Shown piece by piece: positions 52,001 through 64,000 of a stretch of DNA of 64,000 bases. The notes under the pieces were generated by a model. The model saw only the letters and a program-made list of their open reading frames with translations, ran no database searches and was not told the origin of the DNA. The translations under genes were made by a program, and so were the position numbers. Each line of letters begins with the position of its first letter. The stretch's first letter is position 1. This stretch comes from Onchocerca volvulus (lineage: Eukaryota > Nematoda > Chromadorea > Rhabditida > Onchocercidae). The stretch covers positions 15,217,723 through 15,281,722 of the forward strand of contig HG738139.1 of the NCBI GenBank assembly GCA_000499405.2. Direction: 5' to 3'.

Positions 52001-55000
52001 TGATGGTATGGATGAAGCGAAACAAAAAGAAGATGACGTTATAAAAGTGAACGAACTCAATGAGACGATACAAGAGGATGCAATTATAAATCAAATTAAA
52101 GTACTTTAATTAAAATATTTCAATATTTCAATACTCTGCAAAAATTTAAGAGTTAAATTCGTAATAATGATGAGAGAAGAATAAAGTAGAATCGTTCACT
52201 TTTTTTTGGTTTTTCTATATTTTCTTACTAATTTCTGCGGATATTTATCAAGAGATTAAGAGAACAACGCACATAATTACTTTTTTCTTATTCTAGCTTT
52301 CTTTCTGTTATTCGCTGTATTTTTGAATAGGTTTGATTGTCTTGAGAGCCATTTATTTCTCATACAATTAAATGAAATAATTTGATTGGAAAATAGCGGT
52401 AATATCATTAGTTTTCGGTTAATTTGGGAAAAAGAACTTTATCGGACATCAAAAATTGAATGTGAAATTTGATTCTTAATTATTAGAAGACAGTTATTAT
52501 TATAAAATAACTGTATGATTTGATTATTCAGAAATCGGTGAATCTTATCAGTGATGACGATACTTTGACCCCATCAATTTCAGCAATTTCAAATTCCCGA
52601 TTATTAATTTGAATTTTGATTTGAAAATATCGTGTTTTCTTTTGCAGAATGAAATAGTTGCTGATGTAAAAGTTGATGAGTTGCCGTTAATAGAAACTGA
52701 AACAGCAAAGAAAATCATGGAAGAAGCGATTGATAGTGATGAGAAGAAAGTTGACAGTTTGGATAAAGAAATATCTGAACAGGTAAATCTTCTAACAGTG
52801 TTTACTTCCAATGGCCATTACCATAGGACTTTGTTAAATTTTGCAGTAATTTTCTTTTTTGCTGCTAATTTCGAATGATTTCAAATTTTTAAAACGTGGG
52901 AATCCACTAAAATTTTCATATTTCTTGAAAGAATTATGTTTTTTCCAAAAAAAAAAAAAAAAATCAATTGTTATTCTGAAGATAATGGCAAAAGCTGCAA
53001 AGGCAGTAGGATCACTTTGTATGGATGCATTTGATATCAGATTTAATCCGGATTGTTATTGCTCAACGGTACATCATGCTGAGAATGAAGATATTACAGG
53101 ACAGCGTCGTTTAGTAGCTGAAGCAGCTGAATTTTTACTTGTTCAGGTATATGATGTATTACTTCAAATGCTTAATAGAAAATTTTAAATATTGATCATA
53201 ATTGAGAATGTTGACGGAATATTACTAAGTAATCTTTATATAGTAATATTCATCAGACAGACTGATTGATTGTATCGTATATAACTTAAAAAAGAAGCAA
53301 CACACTGAAAAAATGATTAATCGTATTGATTTTAGAAATATCTTATAATTTTCAACTTCTTCAAATTTCACATATTGTAGTTTTTTATTCTTCAAATTCA
53401 TATACTGTTGCTTTCATATCGGCATATTTCATTTAGCAATTGCCAAATTTCGTTCGTGATTGTTTGCAACGTTCAGTAATGCCACTAGATGGAGCATCAC
53501 TCAGTGAATCGTTACATTCACGTGGTATTAATATCCGATATTTGGGTAAATTGACGAAATATATCCAAAATATTGAGCAATTGACTTATCTTAAAGTAAT
53601 TAATTAATTTTTTATTGCACTTAGATTTATTTTTTTTTTTTTTTCATTTTGATCTATAAATGCATGCATAGTCTATTTGAAAATCAGGAAAATATGTTGC
53701 ATAGTTAATGCAAAATGTACGTGATGATTATCTTTTTTTTTAAAAAGATTGGTCATTTTCGCTAATGAGAATATGTAAGAATTTTTTATTTGTTTCATGA
53801 TACTTGCCATCATACTTGTTGTGCTTAATTGCTTATCTTATGCATCCCGTATTTTTCGATGACTTATTCATTTCATACTGGCAATTAATTTTAAAATTTT
53901 CGGTGCAATTTTAGATGATCTGCATTACTGAGTTATTATGTCGATGTGCAAAACATATTTTCCGTGGTTATCTGCAACCTGTGTCATCAGCACATACAGC
54001 AACAGCTGTATCACATTTCTTGAATTGTCTTCTGAGTCCATCAACTGAGCCTTTAACACCATCTAATGAGGAAGTTAGTTTTGTTTTCGCTTTCGAGTTT
54101 TTTTCTGCAACTTTTAATTAGAATTTTAAATTCTTGGAATTTTCATCTTTTATTCTGATCAATTTTAATTCAGGTGTATAAAACTAAAAAAGTGTATCTA
54201 TAAAATGTATATTGTTCTAGCAATGAAATTTAAACAAATAAATTATTTATCAAGAAGTGATTTCATGAATAAAATTGAATTAAATTCCTATGTTCTTTCC
54301 AGGTATTAATGCCAATAAATGGTGTTAGGAAATCGCGATCATCGAGACGTCGGAAACAGATCAACAATGGTGGTAAAGAAAATGATGATTGGGCTCAACT
54401 GTCATCGCATAAGCTTTGGGAACGAGTGAAATCGGATGCCAATTTCTATTATGCATTTACAATTGATGAGGAAAATATTGATACATATTTATCAACAATT
54501 GGAATTCAAAAAACTTCATTTTTACGCCGTTTCACACAAATAGTTGGAATTCAGGTATCACTTCTGTGGCATATCTCATCTTTAACAATCATTTTATATG
54601 AAAAGATGATTCGATAAACTGGCATAAAAACTTTTATTGTCTAGGAAGTATGTATGGTCAATTCTTTCAGTCTACTTTATCCACTGAAGAAGTGCTAGAA
54701 TGAAAAAGTTGTTTTGAAATGAGGCAAGTAAAAGACTTGTAGATTCAAATGAAATTTCTACTTGATTTAGTTTTAGAAATTTTACTGAACAAAAAATTTT
54801 GTTGAATGCAAGCATGCATATTTTCAGATGCTTTTGCGAGATTACAATTTAGAAACAGGGAAAAGATCTCAACTTTTCGTTGAGGATGATATTCAGGGTT
54901 TATATTCTCTAGCAAAACATGTTGATCCAAAAGCCATGGATGCTCACAGTTTGTTCCTTTCTGGGCAAACTAAAGTACAGCAGGGTATGTTTTATAATTC

Positions 55001-57925
55001 TATTTTTTTTTTAGTTATTATTTGGATGTAGTCAAATAATTTAATTTGAGATAATAAAGATTATTTTATATCAATTCAATGCTGTAAACAGAAATCACTG
55101 AAGACGAATTTTTTTTTTTCTTTTTACTTGTTAGAAAAGTTACAATTAAAAGAAGAAGTATGTTGTATGAAAGTCATATAAGTTATTTCCAGTAATTCAT
55201 ATTTCGGGGTCTCTTACAAGTAGGATTTATTTCATTCTTTTATACGAAGGAATTAGGCCATTCTATAAAATATTCTCTTAAATATAAAAAAATTTGGAGT
55301 GGAAAGAATATATTTATTTGCTGCATATTTAGGATCGGATAATTCGTTGTATTTTATTTGTAGTTGCAGATTTTAGTATAATAAAAATTTTTTAGGTCAA
55401 TTACGTGCCGGATTCGATTTAGTAGTAGAATCTCTTAATTTAATGAATAGTGTATATGGTGCAGTACATTCCGATATGGCGCAATGTATGCGTTTACTTG
55501 CTCGTCTTTCATATATTCTTGGTGATCCATCTGAAGCACTATCACAACAGCATAAGGCAACATTGATGAGCGAACGTTGTAATGGCTTAGATAGTGCTAA
55601 TACTGTTATCGAATATGTTAGTTCTTTTTTTTATCTTTTATCCTTTGCTAATTTATGAGGAATTCAGATTATCGTATGATAGAAATCATCATTTTTCGTA
55701 AAAATTTACGGAAAAATTGTCGCAAAAATGAGATGAAGTATTAACAGTTCAGCTTTGTAAAAATTATTTTTGGTTCTTTTGTCAATTTTGATTTTATAGT
55801 TTAGAACAGTTTATGAAACAGAAACAAGAATATAAAATAAAACAGTTCCATCAGTTATGAATAAATATATAGTAGCTTATATTTTGTTTAAAATTATTGC
55901 TCTATTCGAAGATCAATTATTTATTTATGCCATATGATGCTTTGTGCACAGTCATGCTTTGGCATAACACTTTTGCTTCATGTTTGATATTTTGTCCATA
56001 AATTAATGTTTAAAACGTTTTGATTTCAAATGTCAGTATCAGGACTTTTCATTAATACATTTTCCACGTTAAACATCGATTGTATCTGCAATGCCAATTA
56101 ACAGATTTATTGATAAGTTATAAAGCTGTCGATATGCTCTGAGATTTTTTAGCTGTTACTAAAAATTCAATAAATGAATTTATGGTTTAAATATTTTTTT
56201 GTTTCAGTTGAATCTTGCTCATTTTTCCTTTGCAAATCTTCATATTGCTGCCGCATTGAAATTACTTTATCGAGCTCGTTATCTATTGCTGCTTATTCAC
56301 GGTATGATCTTTGCGATTTCTCTCATATTTGGCTGATTGAATATTTTCGTTCGCGCTAAACTGTCCATATTAATTTTATGTTAATTTTACATTTCAGCTA
56401 TCACATACAACTATAAATGCCACTCTTGCTTTACGGACATTTAAAATGTCATCATAGTCACTTAACTTTATGTTATCATTTTTGTCCTGGTACAGTTTGT
56501 AATAACCAAAACCTTCGAAATTTTTTTTACCAGTTAGTAAATGAAATATTTTAAGAAGTATAAAATTAAGTTGTCATAGAACATTTGAAGTTTTTTAACT
56601 AACATCTACTTTACAGTTTTATGTTAATGAATTTAATAAACATTCTTCTAGAACATTCTTAATGTGATATTTTGATAAATATATTTCAAAATATTGACCC
56701 TTATGCTCTTTTAAAGGAGAAAATCATCCATTTATGGCGGAAATAGATGGTAATATTGGTGTAATATTATATGCAGTACAAGAATTTGATGATGCATTGA
56801 AATTTCTTCAAAATGCTCTGAAATTGCACCAAACTTATTTGGAACCACAAGCTTTAAAGACAGCACTTATATATCATTTGATGGCGAGAACTTATTCGTG
56901 CCGTGGAGATTTCCGCACTGCTCTACAAATGGAAAAAGTATGTTTGATAAAACGAAAGAATTGATTTAATTCTTTGCTTTCACATAATTTCATATTTTCG
57001 TGATCTTACGATTAAATAGATGATAATTCACAGCATTTTGTTATTATTTTCTGGAAAATCCTGAAAACAAGGCGCTAAATTTCATAGGGGAATTTGAACA
57101 CTTGATTTTCAACTTTTTGACACAGAAATAATTTGGATTCTAAATGATGAAAAATCAAAAATATTTAGGAAACATTTGCAATTTACTCAAAGACCTTTGG
57201 CAATGATCATGAAAAGACCAAAGAAAGCAGCGAATGTTTGAAACATTTGACGCAACAGGCTGTAACTTTCCAAAAACGTATCAATGAAGCTAATCGACAA
57301 GGGTCTAGCAATATCGGACAACTTCTTCCCATTGAAGTTTGTCTATTTAAAAGTTTTATCAGTTAAAATTTGATGTATGAAATTATTTAATTAGGTTCAG
57401 AGGATTTCGAGAGATGATGATAGATAGATAAATTTTTAATCAGAACTAAGATAAAAGGCATACGAGTAAAGCAAGGCAGTTAGTTGCTTATTTGATTCCT
57501 AACTGCAAAGAATATGTGATGCATTGCAAAAATTTAAGTAATTAATACGAAATAATATAGGACAGGTAAGTAGATTAGTTTGATTGAAATTAAATCAAAC
57601 TGCATTTTAAATAAATTCTTTTTTTCAGATTCATCGTCCATCATTACACAGTGTATTGGAAATATTAAATATATTGAATGGAATAATATTTATACAACTG
57701 AAAGGCGTTTCGGCATTTCCGGAAGTCAATGAAGGAAATGACAAATTGGGAAATAACAACAACAATAATAATAAGATACTGGAAAATATGGCAAATAACA
57801 TGAAAAAAGATGGAAATAATGATGATACAACCGCAGTTCTATCACGACCGCAGATGGATAATATTAAAGCTGTTATCAGTGGTAGTGATACCATACAAGC
57901 CATGCAAGAAGTTGCTTTAGATTAA
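43918..57925 (+). CDS. clu-1: Clustered mitochondria protein (CLU/CLUH, TIF31 family), complete, 25 exons
   Basis: Cytosolic RNA-binding protein of the family that supports nuclear-encoded mitochondrial mRNAs; its loss clusters mitochondria. Exons: 43918-43977, 45010-45118, 46579-46685, 47087-47258, 47724-47880, 48249-48402, 48555-48812, 49144-49377, 49692-49817, 50122-50252, 50518-50620, 50836-50952, 51459-51637, 51920-52100, 52648-52782, 52982-53146, 53437-53595, 53915-54073, 54303-54554, 54828-54984, 55396-55616, 56208-56301, 56717-56937, 57169-57336, 57629-57925. They stay in frame for 1371 residues, slightly longer than CLUH. Landmarks: CLU-N domain about 75-160 ([28 protein letters not shown]-like [17 protein letters not shown]); GSKIP-like region about 200-330; CLU domain about 340-640 ([71 protein letters not shown]); TIF31/eIF3-type region about 760-1000 ([27 protein letters not shown]); TPR repeats about 1040-1275 ([62 protein letters not shown]). 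The tail has an Asn run. Intron 4 is GC-AG and intron 8 seems to end in TG. Exons 14-15 are the least conserved. Confidence 0.95.
44090..44300. other. GC-rich insert in CLU intron 1 with a hairpin
   Basis: A patch with CTAGGCAC/CTAGTA repeats (44124-44166), then a stem CCGGAAA (44219-44225) / TTTCCGG (44235-44241) with a 9-base loop, then CGTATTTTGCGGTCGGCGG. Composition differs sharply from the rest of the intron. The minus strand encodes a short frame containing [20 protein letters not shown] with no family I recognise. Probably an inserted fragment or a structured intronic element. Confidence 0.4.
47259..47723 (+). other. Non-canonical GC-AG intron 4 of the CLU gene
   Basis: Exon 4 ends GTCGAAG and the intron starts GCAAGG. 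It ends TATTTTAG and the next exon begins AACCGTATAC. Joining gives [13 protein letters not shown], exactly the family sequence. No GT donor nearby keeps this frame. AAG|GCAAG is the usual context of GC donors. Confidence 0.85.
47922..47956. repeat. Perfect 17-base inverted repeat in CLU intron 5
   Basis: TATTAGATATACTAATA, one G, then its exact reverse complement. Further TTAGATATA/TATCTAATA fragments continue to about 48050, so the region is a stack of related inverted units able to form cruciforms or RNA hairpins. Confidence 0.85.
48992..49041. repeat. Poly(T) run of 50 bases in CLU intron 7
   Basis: An uninterrupted T run about 100 bases upstream of the acceptor of exon 8. Its length could be misassembled or polymorphic. 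Confidence 0.9.
49378..49691 (+). other. CLU intron 8 with apparent GT-TG ends
   Basis: Exon 8 ends ...VSAAIK at AAA|GTGATT. The family protein continues directly with GAMAVVDGN, encoded by GGAGCGATGGCA from 49692. The bases just before are TTTTTCTG, so the acceptor is TG where TTTTTCAG is expected. The nearest AG (49694-49695) would shift the frame and run into a stop. Either a rare GT-TG intron, a strain mutation, or a base-call error at 49690. Confidence 0.65.
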
Positions 57926-60132
57926 AAAATTTTAGGAAAATAGAAAAATTTTTGTATCATTTATTTTAATTCATGCATTCTCAATTAGTTTTTCCTTGAA
58001 ATACTTCGATTGGCATTTTTCTTTCTTTTTGTTCAATAAAATGAAAAAACTTAAATTATGAAGAAATTTATATTCAAGAGAGTTACTGCAGATATTTCTT
58101 AAACTTTGAAATAATGTTACATTAGAATGCAAAATAAGAAACCATATGAAATTATGCAGATTACTGAAATGTTTGGATTTCAAGGTTTTCCGCATGCTTT
58201 TTTTTTGTATAATAGAATTTGAATTATAGTGAGATATAATCATTAGTTGTGTTGGTATCATTCAGACTGAATACATTGCTCATTGTTTCTTTCCGAAGTG
58301 TTCTTATTGTCAATAGTTTTTTTCATTGAATTTTTTTGCATTGGTAGGAGTTATTCATCCTTGCTGCTCATTCTAAAATTTTTTATTTCAATTTATCTTA
58401 TATTATTTTTTTGTATTTGTATAGCGGAAATTTTGCATAGTAACTGAGATATTTATGCACACATATTGTTAAAGGATGAATTAAGAGCTCGAAAATTTAA
58501 AGTTGAAAATTCTGGGAAACTTTTCTTCGAAAAATTTCAAAAATTCCTATCTTTGCATCAGATTAAAATTCATACAAATTTTGCTTTTCTCCATCAATTT
58601 CAGTGAAAAGAACTATTGAATTCATGATTCAAATTTTATCATTATAATATTAATGTTGCAATATACAAAGTTTATGATTTTTTTTTTTTTTTTTTTTGCT
58701 CATTGAAACACTTCGTGAATTTCAATTTCTTTCAATAATGTTAACATCAACAACTTTATGGAGAAAGAGGAAGAAATAGAGAGATATCAGTTCAAGTAGA
58801 TAATTTTATTTATCATGTAACGGGAAGATGATGCATAGTGTTACAGTATGTTTCAAATTCAAAGTTTTGTTGTTTTTTTTTTTTTTTTTTTTTAAATACA
58901 AGTTAAAAGATTACTTTTTTCTCATGCAATTTTAACTTTTCTTATCTAAATGTTTAATATGTGCAATTATTAATCGGACACATATACGGTATGCATTTTT
59001 GTCATTAAACATGCATATTGTTACAAGTTATTCATTATTTTTTTTGTTGTTATTCATTAGTTGAAATTATCAAGAAAGGCATCAATCTTGAAAAGAATAT
59101 TTACATTGCTTATCATCTTATATTATACATTCAAAAAATTGATGTATACTTCTTGATCAGCAAAGTATATGTCTTATCTTATTTCCTTTCGTTTTTTTCT
59201 TTCCAAATTTTAAATCTAAATTTGATTGTTATTAATGTTTGAAATTTTTACAGCTGCTATCAATAGCTAAAGCAAATAGTACAGAAAAAAAATTATGATT
59301 CATTAATTATTTAATTATAGGTAAATTAAAGATGGCTGTTTGTGAAAAAATTGATTTTGAATACTTCTTGATTTTCTCATTAAAAAGAATTGCAAATAAA
59401 AGAAAGAAGTATCAATTTTTGCAAAAAATATTCTGAAAACTTCTAATTTCTGATTATAAGTTACATTCATCTCAGAAGAAAAAGAACATTAGCTGATCAT
59501 ACTTTATGCATTTTTAATTGTAAACCGTTTTTTAGTTTTCTTTTTTTTTTTTTTCGGGAAAATCATTTTATGTTTGCACTTGTTAACTTTTTCTTTGTTT
59601 TCATAATCGTTTAGATTTGAAATTGACGGGTTTAATTCAATTTTATTTCCCCTGTCATTATTTGTGCTCGTTTAGATTTTTTATTTTTTATTTTTCCTTC
59701 TCATCCTTTGTAACCTCATTGTCAAAATTTTTGTTTTTCAGAATCCATCTTTTACGCGTGTGTAAATGTATCTATATATATATATATATACGTATGTGTG
59801 TGAGTGTGTTTGTATATGGGAAAAGAATTTTTTAGATGTACGGGGGATTCCATCGAGGCTTTGTATATCGAATAAAATCAATAATACTTAATCCCATCCC
59901 CTATCCAACTTCCTAAATTCACGATTGTATCACTCCTTAGCTTATCTTTTCAAGGAATGAAATCTAGTAAAATGTGCGGGAATTTCATTTTCTCCCATGA
60001 TAATCTGTTTGAATGAATTGGATCAAACATATGTCATCATGATAATCAGAGGATACTTCCATTATTAATTCTAGATTTGCCAAAAAATATTCTTATAAAT
60101 TTAGCTTCTTTGGTTTATCTCATGACTTCTAA
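57926..60132. other. CLU 3' flank and convergent intergenic DNA
   Basis: AT-rich with homopolymers near 58680-58697 and 58871-58892 and a (TA)n(TG)n microsatellite near 59772-59810. No gene recognised. Confidence 0.6.
58035..58040 (+). terminator. Putative CLU polyadenylation signal AATAAA
   Basis: First AATAAA on the plus strand after the CLU stop codon, about 110 bases downstream, in a T-rich context. Position fits a short nematode 3'UTR; not proven. Confidence 0.5.
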
Positions 60133-61103
60133 TTATGCCATATACTTTTCAATCAGATCATTCATTATAACACAATCATTATGCATTAAAAACAAGAAAT
60201 TTTCAGAAATTTGACAAAATATTTGGAAATTGTTTAATTTTTCCGGAAGAAGTTGAATTCCTTTTTTTGCTTTTTTTAAAATATCTTGATTACTAAAAAT
60301 GCAAATTCGATAGAAAAGCACAGTTTTCAATATATCATCGATAATTCGGAGTAAAACACTGCAAAACTCTTCTCGTATTATTATCTGAATGAAAATTACA
60401 AAAGGTAAATAAACGAACATAAAGTATTTCTCGCATAACAATTTATATCTCTAGTGATGCTGACAATATTATTATTTACTTTCCACGAATATTTTCTACA
60501 CAATCCTGCAGATATAGTTCAATTTGATGGAAAACTGAAATTCGAAGAAATTACATGGCATGGCTGGATAAAGTATTTAATGAAGTTTTAAGGCTATAAA
60601 GTCAAGACTAAACAGACAATTGCATTTGTTAAAAGATGTACGATAATGATTAAAGGAAAATGAAAATAGGAATTACTTGACGAAATTATTGAAAAATAAA
60701 ATAGTTGAAAGGAAAAAGAGAATAATATAAGTGAAATAATTATAAGCATTATGAATCAGCTTTTCTGAATGGGAAATAATGGTTAGTTTGAGCAATTCTC
60801 TAGTTATTTTCCTGAAATAACGAGGAAACCTGCAATAATGAGGCTAAGATTAGAAATTATGACATATGCAATTCAAGATAGATAATAAGAGAAGTTGGTG
60901 AGTTCAGAAAAAGTGTCAGTATTTTTGATTTTGTTCCAGTTCCTGACAAATATAAAATAGAATAAAATCTTTAAGTCTTGACTAAAATAGATTGCGATAA
61001 AGTTTACAAATGCTTTGAATGAAAGATCGGAAAAATAAAATACCTGACCAAAGAACGGACTAGAAGGAGCTAATTTTTGAACTTTGATGGTAATAAATTC
61101 CAT
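60133..61103 (-). other. Candidate small gene of unknown function directly downstream of NOMO
   Basis: An ATG at 61103 opens MEFITIKVQKLAPSSPFFGQ with a possible donor at 61043 (CAG|gtattt) or 61048 (TTTG|gtcagg). At 60133-60440 lies an open frame with non-repetitive composition ending at TAA: FCSVLLRIIDDILKT, then KKGIQLLPEKLNNFQIFCQI, then NDLIEKYMA. A possible middle exon (60534-60480) contains FHQIELYLQDCVENIRGK after a good acceptor AATTTCAG. Linking the pieces would need an intron of about 31 bases, shorter than expected, so the structure is unresolved. The ATG is only 20 bases after the NOMO stop codon. No family recognised. Confidence 0.35.
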
Positions 61104-61123
61104 TATCACCTATTACTTTTTCC

Positions 61124-61944
61124 CTACTGTGCCTTTTTCAATTTTTGTCGTTTTCTGGCTGCATCAGTATAATCATCACTAGGTGATAAACTGCGTTGTG
61201 GTAACGATATGTTCGATAGTTGAACAAATATTTCTTCCACAAAAGAAATAGCCTGAAGTTTGGGATTAATATAATTTTCATGAATACTGAAAAATGTTTC
61301 ATAATAAAAATGATTAAAATTCGAATCTCCCTAATTTCGATTTAAAAAACAAGTATTTCAATATGCTACTAAAAATCCAAATATGAGAAATTGTTAATTA
61401 GAGCATGATGTGCAGACCGGCATAGGCAGACGTATAAAATACTGATATTAAACATGTCAAAAATAGGAGACATAAAATAGCAAAAAATACTTACAATATC
61501 TGGCAGAAATCATACGTAATAAATTGCTTCTAATGGTTCCTTTATAGAATATCTCTCATTTCTTATCATCTGCAGACAATGTAATAAAAAATAAATAAGT
61601 AAAACCTTTTGATGATTGAAAAATAGATATGCAATAAGAAGGAAAAATGGAAGTGCAAAATAGCTGCCACCAGATATTTCCACTTCAGATTTTCGCTGAA
61701 ATTTTGATAAAATAATTTAAAAAGAAAATAATAAATAAAGTCAACCACCGAAATAAGTGAAAATCAAGAGATGTCTGGTGAGCGTTTTCTAAAAATCTGC
61801 GTTTTTATTATGTAATCATATCACTACCAAATGATGAGTTTTTTGATAATTGTACCATAGTGTCAAAATGTATGGGAAAAATCTTTTATAAGAAATTCTG
61901 ATTCATTGGAATCGATAATCACATACGCAGGGAACTATCCATCA

Positions 61945-61976
<32 letters not shown>

Positions 61977-63733
61977 CATTTTTCCAGTTTTGAAATGATT
62001 CGGATATATTCGGCTGGTATGAAATAAGCTAATTGATTATGTATGAACTGCGATTAAATAAGCAATTATTTAAACAGTTGTCTTAATAAACATCTTATAG
62101 AAATTAAAGAAAAAAAGAAAAAGTAATCTAGAAAAAGAGAATAATTTGCCACGAAAATGGCACAACTAACCTGTGAATGTATACTTAACGAGACCGCTTT
62201 AAATGTTTCATTTGCGGTGAAGAAAACTTCAGCAGAATCTAATTTTTGATTATCTGTACCATAATTCGTCTCAAATCGAACCGAATATATCTTGAAAATT
62301 TTTTTGAAAATGAATTCAAGAAGAAATATTACAACACACATAAAATTTCGTTCGATCAAATAGATAATGTATATTTTATCGATGTTCAAATGCCAATAAA
62401 TCTATTTGGCTAAAAGCTACATAGCTTTTTCATTTATGCCTATAAACAAATGTCGAAAGTATTGCACTTATATTATATTCAACGATTAGTTGCAAACTTA
62501 TCATTGCGCAATGACAGCATCAACTAAACATTAAGTTAACAAGTCTTATCAAAAATCGAAAAGAACATAACTTACGGCATTATCCACTGTAGAAATTTCG
62601 AAATAAAATACAGTAGATGGTGCCACGACAGTTGTTTGCTGAATCAAATTACCACTTTTGTAAAGACCAATTTTATACTGCGGTGGTGAATTAATATCAA
62701 CAAATATAACATGACCAGCAACATCTACCCGTTCGTCGATATGTGTCAATACGAAATCAATGTCTTTGACATCTTCAGCATTTACCTAAAGACAAAAGAA
62801 CTGTACGATGCAAATGGTTATGTTATACTGTTTATTTGATTACTCGATAATAATAAATCTTTAAAAGCTTAGAAGATACTATCAGAAATTTACCAATCAA
62901 TTAATGGTATTCATCAGCATCTGCACGATGAAATGTGAAAGAATGTCGTGCACATTGCAACATATTCATTTTTAAAATTTCACATTAAGATTGATAAGTA
63001 AGCAGTATTAATATTAGTGTCAAAATATTAAGATAAAAAAAGAAGCCTAATTATAGAATGATCCTTTATGATGTAATAATAACTCTTTTCCTAATCTTTT
63101 CATCACTTAATCTTCCAATTAATTTACTTGAAAACATTAACCATAATATTATAATGTGTTGGATATGAATGCAAATGTTGACCGTTCGGTGTTTTCAACA
63201 CCAACCGATAGACACATTTAGGATGAAGACCACGAATCCGATATTCACCATTTGCATCCGTTGTATCTTCCTCTTGCAATTGATTGCACTGCTCCGATAC
63301 TGCTTCGACAGTCATTGCTGGTACTGATTGACCAGCTGGATATGAAACTTTGCCAAAAACACTGCAAGTTTCATTTTTTTTTCCTTTTTCAAAAGAAAAA
63401 AAAAATTGAACGAAAAGTATAATGAAGTGGATAAGAGATTTCAATTATATAGTAATTAAGCAAACAAACAATATAAAATTAACGATCAGTCTTGGAAAAG
63501 CAAAAAAATATTGAATGACATAAAAACAAGAATATATCAAAAGAATTATTCGTAAGACATTGATGAAATAGGAATGAGCCAAATTAATATTACTGAAGCA
63601 TTTACCTATATGCAAATCGATGTCCTTTCAAGTTTACTGTTTCAAATTCACCTTCTTTGATATTTATAGTCATTGATTTTGGATCAAATTTGTATTCCTG
63701 TAGTATGGGACGTAAGAAATATTCTCCAGGTCG
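61124..63733 (-). CDS. nra-4: Nodal modulator (NOMO/NRA-4 family), C-terminal six exons, 5'-partial
   Basis: ER membrane protein with a large lumenal part of repeated beta-sandwich domains; NOMO acts with nicalin/TMEM147 in a complex linked to membrane-protein biogenesis, Nodal signalling and, in worms, nicotinic receptor assembly. Exons (minus strand): 63733-63606, 63361-63142, 62785-62576, 62290-62171, 61695-61606, 61252-61124. All are GT-AG and in frame, 298 residues plus TAG. Motifs: RPGEYFLRPILQEYKFDP and the AYSVFGKV junction (carboxypeptidase-regulatory-like fold), DANGEYRIRGLHPKCVYRL, then the last lumenal domain with an NET glycosylation sequon (62171-62290). ISGGSYFALPFFLLIAYLFF is the single transmembrane anchor, followed by a cytosolic tail ending RKRQKLKKAQ. 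These match the NOMO C-terminus in order and spacing. About three quarters of the protein lies beyond the right edge. The gene converges on CLU. Confidence 0.92.
61946..61975. repeat. Poly(A) run in a NOMO intron
   Basis: Thirty A residues on the plus strand (poly-T in transcript sense) inside the intron between 62170 and 61696. Confidence 0.9.
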
Positions 63734-64000
63734 CTGCAAAAAATTTTAAATAGTTTGACGATAATCTGTAAAATATTATACACAATATTTTTGAGTAATT
63801 TATTTCAGATTCAATTTTAAGTTACTGCAATGAATGCTAAAGAAATTCTTTTGCTGTAGAATTGAAAAAAATTATGATCTATATATCAACATGTAATTTG
63901 TAGAAATTAACTGTTGGAAAGATGCTTGGAATAATACAATAACTAATCATATCTTAGCATCTCAATGATACTGAGATATGTTTTATCATTATTCTTCATA
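63734..64000 (-). other. NOMO intron running to the window edge
   Basis: Begins with the acceptor TTTTTTGCAG (AG at 63735-63734, minus strand). No exon recognised up to position 64000. Confidence 0.7.

Overview
The window reads as nuclear DNA from a nematode, most likely a spirurid or filarial worm. This is inferred from very AT-rich sequence, genes cut into many small exons by AT-rich introns, short pyrimidine-AG acceptors just upstream of start codons (possible trans-splice sites), and proteins closest to nematode and metazoan housekeeping families. There is no bacterial operon structure, rRNA, CRISPR array or recognisable tRNA.

Layout. (1) 2.2-9.0 kb, minus strand: the 5' ten coding exons of a CCR4-NOT subunit 3 gene (CNOT3/NTL-3 family); the C-terminal NOT-box exons are not visible and should lie beyond position 1. 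(2) 9-43.9 kb: about 35 kb with no convincing host gene, made of AT-rich sequence, microsatellites and degenerate minisatellites. It contains a 2.5-kb decayed Helitron with both termini still readable (15296-17810) and a composite of Helitron ends (31738-31961). (3) 43.9-57.9 kb, plus strand: a complete 25-exon gene for the clustered mitochondria protein (CLU/CLUH, TIF31 family), 1371 residues as spliced here, with one GC-AG intron and one intron that appears to end in TG. (4) 57.9-61.1 kb: convergent intergenic DNA with a possible small unrecognised minus-strand gene that starts 20 bases after the next gene's stop. (5) 61.1-63.7 kb, minus strand: the last six exons of a Nodal modulator (NOMO/NRA-4) gene, with its transmembrane anchor and lysine-rich tail; the rest lies beyond position 64000.

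The three host genes are unrelated in function: cytoplasmic mRNA deadenylation, RNA binding for mitochondrial proteins and mitochondrial distribution, and an ER membrane complex. Their proximity implies no shared pathway. Exon models were built by hand from reading frame, splice signals and recalled family alignments; every coding junction listed keeps frame.
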